DNA from: Calothrix brevissima NIES-22
GTDB lineage: Bacteria > Cyanobacteriota > Cyanobacteriia > Cyanobacteriales > Nostocaceae
Length of the DNA stretch: 64,000 nucleotides
Direction: 5' to 3'
Assembly: GCF_002367995.1 (NCBI RefSeq)
Contig: NZ_AP018207.1
Location: 8,223,366 to 8,287,365 of the forward strand
Shown here: positions 37,895 to 45,626 of the stretch, one piece after another
Numbering within the stretch: position 1 is the stretch's first letter
Layout: each line of letters starts with the position of its first letter
The notes under the pieces: model-generated
What the model saw: the letters and a program-made list of their open reading frames with translations, nothing else
What the model was told of the DNA's origin: nothing
The model's database searches: none
Made by a program: the position numbers and the translations under genes

Positions 37895-38615
37895 CAAATA
37901 AATCATTTTCAAAAAACAATTCCATGCGATCGCCTCGCAATCGCGTTACGCCATATTCAATTACGTTACCTGTTTGATCAACATTTACTGATTCAGCTAA
38001 AAGAATGGGTTGATTGAGGGGTAACTGTAACCATTTAGCATCTTGTGGCTGAACTAAACGAGCAGAAACGCAGGTACTACGACGAATATGATCGCATCCA
38101 TATATCTGTTGTAAAAGCTGAGAAATTGATTGTTTCTCTTGCAAAATTTTGATATTTTTTGGCTCTAAAAAATCAGGAAATCGCTTCAGGGGAAAATACC
38201 CCGTTCCTACACTAATGGGTTCTTCATCTGCAAAACCTAAACGTTCAATTAACGCTACAGGTTCACCATAAGTAATCTCTAATCCTTTGGCGATCGCATC
38301 ATCCGCAGGTACTTCTAATATACGCAATAATTGAAACCTCGCTTGCCAACCCTGCGCTTTCAATGTTTGGTTATAGCGCACACGCTTACCAATAGCGTAG
38401 CGGATGGTTTTAGCGGCGACAAAAGTCCCTCTTCCTCTATCAACTCGTAACAATCCTTCATTTTTCAGGAGTGCGATCGCTTGTCTAATAGTATGACGAT
38501 TGACTGCAAACTGTTCCGCTAACTTGGTTTCTGTTGGTAGTTGTTCTCCAACTTGATAAACTCCATGATGAATATTTTGTCTGATTTGGTCGGCAATTTG
38601 AATATATACAGGCAT
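37887..38615 (-). CDS. phnF: GntR/HutC-family regulator of phosphonate genes
   Basis: The ATG at 38615 (MPVYIQIADQIRQNIHHGVY) is the natural start. The frame is open to 38744, but the extra 43 codons come from tandem repeat and operator DNA. An N-terminal winged helix (VGEQLPTETKLAEQFAVNRHTIRQAIALLKNEGLLRVDRGRGTFVA) is followed by a UTRA ligand-binding domain (residues ~90-240). This makes it a PhnF-like repressor, and it lies divergent to the C-P lyase genes. Two overlapping GT-N-TA-N-AC type palindromes in the intergenic region are its probable operators. The last residues LFVD and stop run into a tandem repeat. Confidence 0.85.
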   Translation of the reverse strand: MPVYIQIADQIRQNIHHGVYQVGEQLPTETKLAEQFAVNRHTIRQAIALLKNEGLLRVDRGRGTFVAAKTIRYAIGKRVRYNQTLKAQGWQARFQLLRILEVPADDAIAKGLEITYGEPVALIERLGFADEEPISVGTGYFPLKRFPDFLEPKNIKILQEKQSISQLLQQIYGCDHIRRSTCVSARLVQPQDAKWLQLPLNQPILLAESVNVDQTGNVIEYGVTRLRGDRMELFFENDLFVD

Positions 38616-38625
38616 TATTTTTTTT

Positions 38626-38675
38626 GTTGACGGTTGACTGATGACTGTTAACGGTGAACGGTGAACGGTGAACGA
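38626..38675. repeat. GTTGACG/GGTGAAC repeat upstream of phnF
   Basis: Units TTGACGG, TTGACTG, TTAACGG and three GGTGAAC copies lie just upstream of the phnF ATG and provide a spurious N-terminal extension to its frame. Confidence 0.85.
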
Positions 38676-38725
38676 ATTTTCCCTAATTAGATTGTCAAGT
38701 TGTCCGAATTGCGTTAATGTACTTT

Positions 38726-38743
38726 CATCTAGATGTCTAGACA
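38726..38743. promoter_or_regulatory. Overlapping palindromes, probable PhnF operators
   Basis: CATCTAGATG (38726-38735) and TGTCTAGACA (38734-38743) are perfect 10-bp palindromes sharing two bases. The second contains GTCTAGAC, which fits the GT-N-TA-N-AC consensus of HutC-type GntR regulators. They lie 111 bp before phnF and 41 bp before phnG, on the divergent promoters. Confidence 0.6.
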
Positions 38744-38784
38744 AGTTAAGAATAGTTTAAAACAAAATACCCTAAACCAACCCT

Positions 38785-39240
38785 ATGCCTACTGTGAGTG
38801 AGCGACAAGCATGGATGGCAACGTTAGCGAAGGCTGAGTTAGATCTATTAGAAAAATTGGTCAATAAGTTAGATAATTTGCCTGAATATAGCTTTTTACG
38901 CTCTCCAGAAATTGGACTGACGATGGTGCGAGGGCGTGCTGGAGGTACAGGGGAGGCGTTTAATTTAGGCGAAATCACCATAACTCGCTGCGTTGTGCAA
39001 TTAGAGAATCAAGGCGAAGAAGCGATCGCCGGATTTGGATATATAGCAGGGCGATCGCATCGTCATGCAGAATTAGCAGCTTTATGTGATGCATTACTAC
39101 AAACTCCACATTGGCGCGATCGCATTCAAGCTGAAGTCATTCAACCCTTGCAAATAGAAAACCAAAAGCAGCAAGAACTTCAACAACGCCAAACAGAAGC
39201 GACAAAGGTTAATTTCTTCACAATGGTGAGAGGGGAATAA
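38785..39240 (+). CDS. phnG: C-P lyase core subunit PhnG
   Basis: The 151-residue protein has the PhnG pattern: RQAWMATLAKAELDLLEKL at the start, then SPEIGLTMVRGRAGGTGEAFNLGEITITRCVV and GYIAGRSHRHAELAALCDALLQ. With PhnH, PhnI and PhnJ it forms the core complex. With PhnI it helps transfer ribose-triphosphate to the phosphonate. It is the first gene of the plus-strand C-P lyase operon, next to phnF and its operators. Length is normal for the family. Confidence 0.92.
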   Translation: MPTVSERQAWMATLAKAELDLLEKLVNKLDNLPEYSFLRSPEIGLTMVRGRAGGTGEAFNLGEITITRCVVQLENQGEEAIAGFGYIAGRSHRHAELAALCDALLQTPHWRDRIQAEVIQPLQIENQKQQELQQRQTEATKVNFFTMVRGE

Positions 39241-39246
39241 ATGATA

Positions 39247-39280
39247 ACGGTTGACGGTTGATAGTTGACGGATGACAGTT
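39247..39280. repeat. GTTGACG-family repeat between phnG and phnH
   Basis: Units TTGACGG, TTGATAG, TTGACGG and ATGACAG fill the 52-bp gap. Confidence 0.8.
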
Positions 39281-39292
39281 AATAAATGAAAA

Positions 39293-39880
39293 ATGACTAA
39301 AGTTACACAATTACCAGGGTTACAAGATTCGATTCATGATGCACAAAGGACGTTTCGGGCGTTGTTGGATGCTCATGCTCGTCCAGGGATAGCTTATCAG
39401 ATAACAGCCCAAATGAGTGTACCTGCGGGTTTAACAGCTGCTTGCGGATCTGCTTGTTTAACTTTGTTGGATTTGGATGTTGTGGTATGGTTACAACCGA
39501 GTTTTGATGCTCAAGTTAAAGCTTGGTTGTTGTTTCATAGTGGCTGTCGCTTTACGCAGTACCCAGAGGAAGCTGACTTTGCTTTAATTCAAGATTTAGC
39601 AGCGTTACCAGAATTACCTATTTTTAATTGGGGAACGGCTGAAAAACCCGAAGCTTCAACAACATTATTAGTACAGGTAGAAAGTTTTGAAATGGGAGAA
39701 CCTGTAATTTTGACAGGGCCAGGAATTTTAGAAGAACGTGTTATTTCACCTACAATTCCTCACGATTTTTGGGATTTTTGGAGACAGAATCACCAAGCAT
39801 ACCCGCAAGGTGTAGACGTATTTTTATTTACAGAAAATGCAGTAATGGGACTACCTAGAACTAGTGATATATCACATTAA
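39293..39880 (+). CDS. phnH: C-P lyase core subunit PhnH
   Basis: The protein has 195 residues, normal for the family. Family marks are QRTFRALLDAHARPG near the start, LDLDVVVWLQPSF, FHSGCRFT in the middle, and PQGVDVFLFTENAVMGLPRTS at the end. PhnH is a structural member of the PhnGHIJ core. It has a PLP-transferase-like fold without catalytic residues. The gene lies 52 bp after phnG. Confidence 0.92.
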   Translation: MTKVTQLPGLQDSIHDAQRTFRALLDAHARPGIAYQITAQMSVPAGLTAACGSACLTLLDLDVVVWLQPSFDAQVKAWLLFHSGCRFTQYPEEADFALIQDLAALPELPIFNWGTAEKPEASTTLLVQVESFEMGEPVILTGPGILEERVISPTIPHDFWDFWRQNHQAYPQGVDVFLFTENAVMGLPRTSDISH

Positions 39881-39895
39881 TTTTGCTGAGTTGCT

Positions 39896-39928
39896 AGATC
39901 CCCGACTTCTTTAAGAAGTCGGGGATCT
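39896..39928. repeat. 33-bp perfect palindrome (copy 2)
   Basis: This is identical to the palindrome at 31899-31931. Located 16 bp after phnH, it could act as a processing or termination hairpin. Confidence 0.8.
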
Positions 39929-40050
39929 GACCACCATCAACTTCTCACAACTAATGAGATGAAGCACTAGTAATTCAGAATTCAAAACGAAAGGAATGTA
40001 ATCTGCTCTCTAGAAACTGTAAATAAAGCAAACTCTTGAAAGTATTACGA

Positions 40051-40076
40051 ATGACCAATGACCAATGACCAATGAC
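40051..40076. repeat. CAATGAC tandem repeat
   Basis: Four tandem units of AATGACC occur in the gap before the GNAT gene. Confidence 0.85.
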
Positions 40077-40114
40077 AGCCATTACAAGTTATCTTTAATT
40101 GCACCTACCTACTT

Positions 40115-40576
40115 ATGAATATTGATACTCGTATTGCTAAAAGTGAGGATTTGCCATTATTAAATCAGTTATATGCTGATATGGATGGTCAACCACTCAT
40201 ACCCAAAGATGATTTAGAAAAAATATTTGCAGAAATCACACAAATTCCTAATTATCACATTTATATTGCTTATTTAAATGAGCAAACTGTAGGGACTTTT
40301 AGCCTTCTTTATGCACCAACAATGATGCATCATGGATATCACAAATTTGCAGTCCTAGATTCAGTAACGGTTATTTCTTCTATGCGGGGACAAGGAATAG
40401 GTAGCCAAATGGTAAAAGCTGCGCTCAAACTTAGTGCTGAAGCTGGGTGTTATAAAATGATGCTCTCTTCTAATTTAAAACGCGATCGCGCCCATCAATT
40501 CTATAAATCACTAGGATTCGAGCAACACGGCTGGAGCTTTAAATGCATACTCCAACCAACCCAAAATTTTGCATAA
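40115..40576 (+). CDS. GNAT acetyltransferase, possibly PhnO-like
   Basis: The 153-residue GNAT protein has the acetyl-CoA motif A RGQGIGSQMVKAALKLSAEAGC (about residues 92-113) and the motif B end RAHQFYKSLGFEQHG. It lies inside the C-P lyase operon, between phnH and phnI. That is the position and size expected of PhnO, which N-acetylates aminoalkylphosphonates before C-P lyase acts. Sequence alone does not separate PhnO from other GNATs, so no symbol is given. The 234 bp before it hold a palindrome and tandem repeats, so it may have its own promoter. Confidence 0.75.
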   Translation: MNIDTRIAKSEDLPLLNQLYADMDGQPLIPKDDLEKIFAEITQIPNYHIYIAYLNEQTVGTFSLLYAPTMMHHGYHKFAVLDSVTVISSMRGQGIGSQMVKAALKLSAEAGCYKMMLSSNLKRDRAHQFYKSLGFEQHGWSFKCILQPTQNFA

Positions 40577-40582
40577 TCCCCA

Positions 40583-40618
40583 ATCAACAGTCAACCGTCA
40601 TCAGTCAACAGTCAACAA
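40583..40618. repeat. CAGTCAACAGT repeat before phnI
   Basis: Units of CAGTCAAC and CGTCATCAGTCAAC lie between the GNAT gene and the phnI start. In frame they give a false N-terminal extension, so the phnI ATG at 40626 is preferred. Confidence 0.85.
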
Positions 40619-40625
40619 AAAGTAT

Positions 40626-41888
40626 ATGCCATACGTTGCAGTCAAAGGTGGAGAACAAGCAATTCAAAATGCAGAAGCGCTTCTGAAAAATAGGCGTAGA
40701 GGCGATCCGAAAATTCCTGAATTGACTATAGGTCAGATTGAGCAACAGTTAACTCTAGCAGTAGAACGAGTAATGTGTGAGGGTAGTTTATATGACCGAG
40801 AGTTAGCATCTCTAGCTATTAAACAATCTTGGGGTGATTTAGTCGAAGCAGTTTTCTTATTACGCGCCTATCGGACAACACTCCCCCGTTTTTACTACAG
40901 CCAACCCTTAGACACCAGCAAAATGCAGATTCAACGCCGCATTTCTGCCATTTTTAAAGATGTACCAGGAGGGCAAAAGTTAGGCCCTACCTTTGACTAC
41001 ATTCACCGTCTACTAGATTTTAAATTAATAGCAGAAGAACAAATACCACCAGCACCAGAAGCAGAAGCGATTACAGAACCAATTCCCCGTGTAATTGACA
41101 CCCTAGATCGAGAAGGATTAATGCAACCAGAACAGAGCAGGGGAGCAGAGGAAGAATTTCTTAATCTCCAGTCAACAGTCAACACTTCGACAAGCTCAGT
41201 GCGGCGCAGTCAACAGTCAACAGTCAACCATCAACAACCCTTCGATTTAACTCGCCAACCATTAACCTTTCCAGCTAAAAGAGATGCGAGATTGCAAAAT
41301 CTAGCGCGTGCAGATGAGGGTTTTTTGCTATCTCTGGCTTATTCTACACAACGGGGTTATGGCAGAAACCATCCGTTTGCGGGTGAGATTCGCATGGGGA
41401 AAGTAGAGGTGGTAATTTGTCCTGAAGAATTGGGATTTGAAATTGCGATCGCAGATATTACTGTCACAGAAGTGCAAATGGTGAATCAATTTCAAGGTAG
41501 TAAAGAATTACCCGCACAATTTACCCGTGGTTATGGACTCACCTTTGGTTATAACGAACGTAAAGCGATGTCAATGGCGTTGGTAGATAGAGCAATGCGC
41601 GCTGAAGAATTAGGAGAAACAATTCAAGGGCCAGCGCAAAATGTTGAATTTGTGCTTTTACACTCCGATAATGTAGAAGCTCAAGGTTTTGTACAACATC
41701 TTAAACTTCCACACTATATTGACTTTCAAGCGGAGTTAAATTTAGTACGAAAAATTCGACAGCAACAAGTAAATAATCAATCGCTAGATTTAACAGTTAT
41801 GCCGGAAGAATCACAGCAAGTTTCAGAAAGTCAGGAATTAAATCAGGAAAATTTTCCTGTTAGTAAGGTTTATAGCAGTCCTAAATGA
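40626..41888 (+). CDS. phnI: C-P lyase core subunit PhnI with repeat-derived insert
   Basis: The start at MPYVAVKGGEQAIQNAEALL (40626) is the family N-terminus. The upstream ATG at 40569 would add repeat residues. PhnI is the nucleosidase-type subunit that joins phosphonate to ribose-5-triphosphate with loss of adenine. Conserved stretches are GDLVEAVFLLRAYRTTLPRF, FKDVPGGQKLGPTFDYIHRL, and later GYGRNHPFAGEIRMG and RGYGLTFGYNERKAM. At about 420 residues it is longer than E. coli PhnI (~354). Much of the surplus is a linker near residues 155-220 that contains NLQSTVNTSTSS and QQSTVNHQQ, encoded by the CAGTCAACAGT tandem repeat at 41169-41236. The frame remains open through it. Confidence 0.92.
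   Translation: MPYVAVKGGEQAIQNAEALLKNRRRGDPKIPELTIGQIEQQLTLAVERVMCEGSLYDRELASLAIKQSWGDLVEAVFLLRAYRTTLPRFYYSQPLDTSKMQIQRRISAIFKDVPGGQKLGPTFDYIHRLLDFKLIAEEQIPPAPEAEAITEPIPRVIDTLDREGLMQPEQSRGAEEEFLNLQSTVNTSTSSVRRSQQSTVNHQQPFDLTRQPLTFPAKRDARLQNLARADEGFLLSLAYSTQRGYGRNHPFAGEIRMGKVEVVICPEELGFEIAIADITVTEVQMVNQFQGSKELPAQFTRGYGLTFGYNERKAMSMALVDRAMRAEELGETIQGPAQNVEFVLLHSDNVEAQGFVQHLKLPHYIDFQAELNLVRKIRQQQVNNQSLDLTVMPEESQQVSESQELNQENFPVSKVYSSPK
41169..41236. repeat. CAGTCAACAGT tandem repeat inside the phnI coding sequence
   Basis: Two blocks of CAGTCAACAGTCAAC flank the motif ACTTCGACAAGCTCAGTG, and all lie within the open frame of phnI. The insert keeps the frame and codes for a polar Gln/Ser/Thr/Asn linker. 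Confidence 0.85.
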
Positions 41889-41914
41889 TTTGAGAAATAT
41901 TCGTATGTAAGTTT

Positions 41915-41951
41915 GTTGACAGTCAACGGTTAACAGTCAACAGTCAACAGC
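41915..41951. repeat. GTTGACAGTCAAC repeat between phnI and phnM
   Basis: Alternating TTGACAG and CAGTCAAC units in the 140-bp gap can fold back on each other. Confidence 0.8.
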
Positions 41952-42028
41952 CAAAACGATATTTTTTTATAACTGAACTAGGATTGCTATAGGTATTTTA
42001 TTAATCAGTCACAAATTAGTGTAAGTCA

Positions 42029-43234
42029 GTGACAACAACACAACCTATTCAAACATTGTCGGAAATCAATAATACAAAAATTGCGATTCAAGGAGTAGAT
42101 GTCTTAACTCCTGATGGTTGGGTAAAAGATGCCACTGTTTTAATTGAAGATGGGCAATTTATCAGTATTGATCAGGCAATAAGCCCTAATGGATTTCATC
42201 TGGTAAATGCTCAAGGTCTCCAGATGTTAACAGGAATTATTGACTTACATGGTGATGCTTTTGAGAGGATGATTTGTCCTCGTCCGGGAGTTAATTTTCC
42301 TCTACCAATAGCGATCGCAGATAATGATCGTAACCTCTTAGCATCTGGTATCACTACTTTTTACTGCTCAATTACCGACTCTTACGAACCAGGTTTACGT
42401 AGTCGTGATTCTGCTCGTGCTTTAATTGACTTTATCTTAGGGGTAGGTAAAAAAGTTTTACACTGTAATCATCGCATTCATATTAGACACGAAGAAGCAA
42501 ATATAGCCGGACATCAAGAGTTATGTGATTGGATGGTATCTGGTAAAGTACATCTTTTATCTATCAACGATCACCTACCACCCCCAGGTAATCAAAAGAG
42601 ATTTAACCGCTATATCAATAGTGTGAAGCAGAGATCGTCCATGTCTATAGAAGAAATAGAAGAATTAATCAATCAAGTGACAGCAAAACGACATGAAGGC
42701 GACGCACAAATACAAGAACTGGTGGAATTAGCTCATAAATATAGGATTCCGCTTGCATCCCATGATGATGATAGCCTCGAAAAAGTCTTACTTAGTCAAC
42801 AGCGCGGAGTTGCGATCGCAGAATTTCCCGCGACTGTAGATTTAGCAGCAAAGTGTCGTGAATATGGTGCAGCAGTCCTCATGGGTGCGCCTAACTTAGT
42901 CCGTGGTGGTTCACACTTAGGTTTAATGAGTGTAGCTGAGGCGGTGAAAAATAACGTTATCGATTGTCTTTGCTCAGATTATCATTATCCGTCCTTGTTT
43001 TATGCACCTTTCAAACTGCAAGAATTAGGCTTAATGTCTTTTGAACAAGCATGGTCATTAGTTTCTAGCCTACCAGCAAAAGCTGCGGGAATTAGCGATC
43101 GCAAAGGCAAAATCGCCCCAGGTTTAGACGCAGATTTCCTCTTGATATCTCCTAATAATTCCTTACCATCTGCGATTACTGCAATTTCATCTGTATACGT
43201 AGCCGGACAAGAAGTCGCCCGCTACCAGATTTAA
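42029..43234 (+). CDS. phnM: PhnM-like amidohydrolase, divergent copy 1
   Basis: The frame begins with GTG and encodes 401 residues. The amidohydrolase metal site is visible in GIIDLHGDAFERM (first His), and later in HCNHRIHIRHEE, IPLASHDDD and APNLVRGGSHLGLMS. PhnM removes pyrophosphate from the ribose-triphosphate phosphonate intermediate before PhnJ acts. The HGDAFE motif differs from the HTDNLE form in the second copy at 46571, which is closer to classical PhnM. The two may differ in substrate or in diphosphatase step. It lies 46 bp before the PhnZ-like gene. Confidence 0.88.
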   Translation: MTTTQPIQTLSEINNTKIAIQGVDVLTPDGWVKDATVLIEDGQFISIDQAISPNGFHLVNAQGLQMLTGIIDLHGDAFERMICPRPGVNFPLPIAIADNDRNLLASGITTFYCSITDSYEPGLRSRDSARALIDFILGVGKKVLHCNHRIHIRHEEANIAGHQELCDWMVSGKVHLLSINDHLPPPGNQKRFNRYINSVKQRSSMSIEEIEELINQVTAKRHEGDAQIQELVELAHKYRIPLASHDDDSLEKVLLSQQRGVAIAEFPATVDLAAKCREYGAAVLMGAPNLVRGGSHLGLMSVAEAVKNNVIDCLCSDYHYPSLFYAPFKLQELGLMSFEQAWSLVSSLPAKAAGISDRKGKIAPGLDADFLLISPNNSLPSAITAISSVYVAGQEVARYQI

Positions 43235-43241
43235 TAAATAC

Positions 43242-43272
43242 CCAGTCAACAGTCAACAGTCAACCGTCAACA
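43242..43272. repeat. CAGTCAACAGT repeat between phnM and the HD gene
   Basis: Three to four units of AGTCAAC fill most of the 45-bp gap. Confidence 0.85.
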
Positions 43273-43279
43273 TTCATCT

Positions 43280-43837
43280 ATGAACCCTACCATCGAAAAC
43301 ATCATTAACCTATTCACCGAAAAAGGTTCTCAATTGTATGGTGCAGAAGCTGTCAGCCAGTTAGAACACGCCTTGCAATGTGCTAGCCTCGCTGAACAAT
43401 CAGGTCACAGCCATGAATTAATTACCGCTTGTTTACTCCATGATTTAGGACATTTAATCCATGACTTAGGTGACAATCCCGCCAGCCAAGGTATAGATGA
43501 TCATCACGAACATCGCGCTATACCTTTACTAGGAAAAATGTTTAGTCCAGCAGTCACAGAACCAATTAGGCTTCATGTCACGGCTAAACGTTATCTTTGC
43601 TCAATTGATCCTGAATACTGGGATAGTCTCTCAGCTGCTTCCAAACGCAGCTTAGAACTCCAAGGAGGCATATTTTCCCCAGAACAAGCAGAACAATTTA
43701 TTCAACAACCCTACGCCGAAGATGCAGTACAGCTAAGAATTTACGACGACAAAGCCAAAATCCAAAATCTACCCACACCTGATTTAAACCACTTCACCCA
43801 ATTTGCGATCGCCTCTTTACTATCCCCTATCCAATGA
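43280..43837 (+). CDS. PhnZ-like HD-domain phosphonate oxygenase
   Basis: The 185-residue protein belongs to the phosphonate-degradation HD-domain group. The spacing of Y20, E23, H30, H54-D55, H58, DDHHE at 73-77, H99 and K103 follows, with a shift of 4-5 residues, the iron ligands and Tyr/Glu lid known for PhnZ. PhnZ is a mixed-valence di-iron oxygenase that cleaves the C-P bond of 1-hydroxylated aminophosphonates. Its usual partner, the PhnY dioxygenase, is not in this window. Its TGA overlaps the phnJ ATG (ATGA at 43834), so translation is coupled to the radical C-P lyase subunit. Confidence 0.8.
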   Translation: MNPTIENIINLFTEKGSQLYGAEAVSQLEHALQCASLAEQSGHSHELITACLLHDLGHLIHDLGDNPASQGIDDHHEHRAIPLLGKMFSPAVTEPIRLHVTAKRYLCSIDPEYWDSLSAASKRSLELQGGIFSPEQAEQFIQQPYAEDAVQLRIYDDKAKIQNLPTPDLNHFTQFAIASLLSPIQ

Positions 43838-44742
43838 CTATTTCTCCCAATCCCCAGTCCCCATTACCCCTTATCCCCAGAGGGGGCCCCGAGTTCCCCA
43901 ATCCCCCATCCCCAGAAACTGGATTTAACTTCGCCTACCTAGATGAACAAACAAAGCGTTCTATTCGCCGCGCCTTGCTCAAAGCTGTAGCGATTCCCGG
44001 ACATCAAATACCCTTTTCTTCCAGAGAAATGCCCATGTCTTACGGTTGGGGTACTGGGGGAATTCAGGTAACGGCTGCTGTAATCGGTCATAATGATGTC
44101 TTGAAAGTCATCGATCAAGGTGCAGATGATACGACAAACGCTGTAAATATTCGTCGCTTTTTCAAAAAAGTTTGTGGTGTAGAAACAACAGAACACACCC
44201 AAGAAGCCAGTCTGATTCAGACGCGCCATCGCATACCCGAAACACCACTCAAGGACGGACAAATTTTAGTTTACCAAGTACCAATTCCCGAACCTTTACG
44301 CTGGTTAGAACCCTCATCTGTAGAGACAGGTAAAATGCACGCCTTAGAAGAATATGGGGCGATGTACGTCAAACTTTACGAAGACATCACCACACATGGG
44401 CACATTGCCACATCCTACGATTACCCGGTAATGGTACATGACCGTTATTTGATGAGTCCTAGCCCCATCCCCCGCTTTGATAATCCCAAAATGAATATGA
44501 GTCCCGCATTGCAATTATTTGGCGCAGGGAGAGAAAAACGCATATATGCAATTCCACCCTACACCAAAGTCAAAAGCCTAGATTTTGAAGACCATCCTTT
44601 CACCGTAGAAAAATGGAATAAAGCTTGTGAGTTATGCGGTTCCACAGAAAGCTATTTAGATGAAGTTGTGATTGATGATCAAGGCGGGCGAATGTGGATT
44701 TGTTCAGATACGGATTTTTGTAATACAAGAAGTGTTGACTGA
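43834..44742 (+). CDS. phnJ: C-P lyase radical-SAM subunit PhnJ with N-terminal extension
   Basis: The C-terminal cysteines read C-x2-C (CELC), 21 residues, C-x5-C (CSDTDFC), exactly the unusual CX2CX21CX5C iron-sulfur cluster motif of PhnJ. SYGWGTGGIQVT near residue 70 holds the glycyl-radical Gly. The protein uses S-adenosylmethionine to split the C-P bond. The family start, GFNFAYLDEQTKRSIRRALLKA, is reached only after ~29 proline-rich residues (PNPQSPLPLIPRGG) encoded by C-rich repeat-like DNA. No other start codon lies between, so the extension is probably translated. It overlaps the HD-oxygenase gene by 4 bp. Confidence 0.95.
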   Translation: MTISPNPQSPLPLIPRGGPEFPNPPSPETGFNFAYLDEQTKRSIRRALLKAVAIPGHQIPFSSREMPMSYGWGTGGIQVTAAVIGHNDVLKVIDQGADDTTNAVNIRRFFKKVCGVETTEHTQEASLIQTRHRIPETPLKDGQILVYQVPIPEPLRWLEPSSVETGKMHALEEYGAMYVKLYEDITTHGHIATSYDYPVMVHDRYLMSPSPIPRFDNPKMNMSPALQLFGAGREKRIYAIPPYTKVKSLDFEDHPFTVEKWNKACELCGSTESYLDEVVIDDQGGRMWICSDTDFCNTRSVD

Positions 44743-44803
44743 TGACGGTTGACGGTTGACTGATGACAAATGACCAATGACAAATGACCAATGACAAATG
44801 ACT
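44733..44803. repeat. TTGACGG and AATGACC/AATGACA repeats between phnJ and phnK
   Basis: Two repeat families abut. The ATG of phnK (44798) is formed by the last repeat unit. Confidence 0.85.
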
Positions 44804-45571
44804 AAACCTCTTTTACAAGTTCATCATCTGAGTAAATCTTATGGCGCGATTAAGGCTTGCGATCGCATCTCGTTTAATCTTTATCCTGGCCAAGTTCTCG
44901 GGATTGTGGGTGAATCTGGTTCGGGTAAATCTACTTTGCTGAGTGCGATTGCCAATCACATCACTGTTGAACAAGGTAATGTTACTTACAACAACCGTAA
45001 TAATGAAGACATAGAAGTTTTCCAACTTGCGGAAGCTAAACGACGGTTATTAATGCGAACTGAATGGGGTTTTGTCCAGCAAAATCCTCGTGATGGGTTG
45101 CGAATGCGGGTAAGTGCGGGAGCCAATATCGGTGAACGCCTTCTAGATATAGGGGTGCGACACTACGGTAATATTCGGGATGAAGCTGCACACTGGCTAC
45201 GACAAGTAGAAATTGACCCAGCAAGGATAGATGATTTACCAGTGCAATTTTCTGGAGGGATGCAACAAAGATTACAACTAGCACGTGTGTTGGTAACTCG
45301 TCCTCGGTTGATTTTGATGGATGAACCAACGGGAGGATTGGATGTTTCAGTACAAGCGAGGTTATTGGATTTATTGCGATCGCTTGTTCGCAATTTTCGC
45401 CTCAGCGTCATTATAGTGACTCACGATATCGGCGTAGTCAGGCTACTAGCCCACAGATTACTAGTTATGCAACAAGGACAAGTAGTGGAATCAGGCTTAA
45501 CCGATCAAGTACTTGACGATCCACAACATCCTTACACCCAGCTACTAGTCAGCGCAGCTTTAACACCATAA
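44798..45571 (+). CDS. phnK: C-P lyase ATP-binding protein PhnK
   Basis: A 257-residue ABC-type ATPase, with Walker A GESGSGKST (residues ~38-46), the signature FSGGMQQRLQLARVL, and Walker B LILMDEPTGGLD. The segment QQNPRDGLRMRVSAGANIGERL after the Q-loop is characteristic of PhnK, which docks on the PhnGHIJ core and does not act as a transporter. The ATG lies in the last unit of a tandem repeat. It is followed by phnL. Confidence 0.92.
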   Translation: MTKPLLQVHHLSKSYGAIKACDRISFNLYPGQVLGIVGESGSGKSTLLSAIANHITVEQGNVTYNNRNNEDIEVFQLAEAKRRLLMRTEWGFVQQNPRDGLRMRVSAGANIGERLLDIGVRHYGNIRDEAAHWLRQVEIDPARIDDLPVQFSGGMQQRLQLARVLVTRPRLILMDEPTGGLDVSVQARLLDLLRSLVRNFRLSVIIVTHDIGVVRLLAHRLLVMQQGQVVESGLTDQVLDDPQHPYTQLLVSAALTP

Positions 45572-45572
45572 T

Positions 45573-45603
45573 TTGTTGACGGTTGACGGTTGACTGATGA
45601 CTG
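45573..45603. repeat. GTTGACG repeat between phnK and phnL
   Basis: Three TTGACGG/TTGACTG units. An upstream ATG for phnL (45597) lies in the repeat. Confidence 0.85.
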
Positions 45604-45626
45604 TCTCTTATTGGCACTTCTTAACT

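Noticed and set aside
38616-38744. Longer N-terminus of PhnF
   Set aside because: The extra codons come from tandem repeat and operator DNA, and the winged-helix domain starts at the ATG at 38615.
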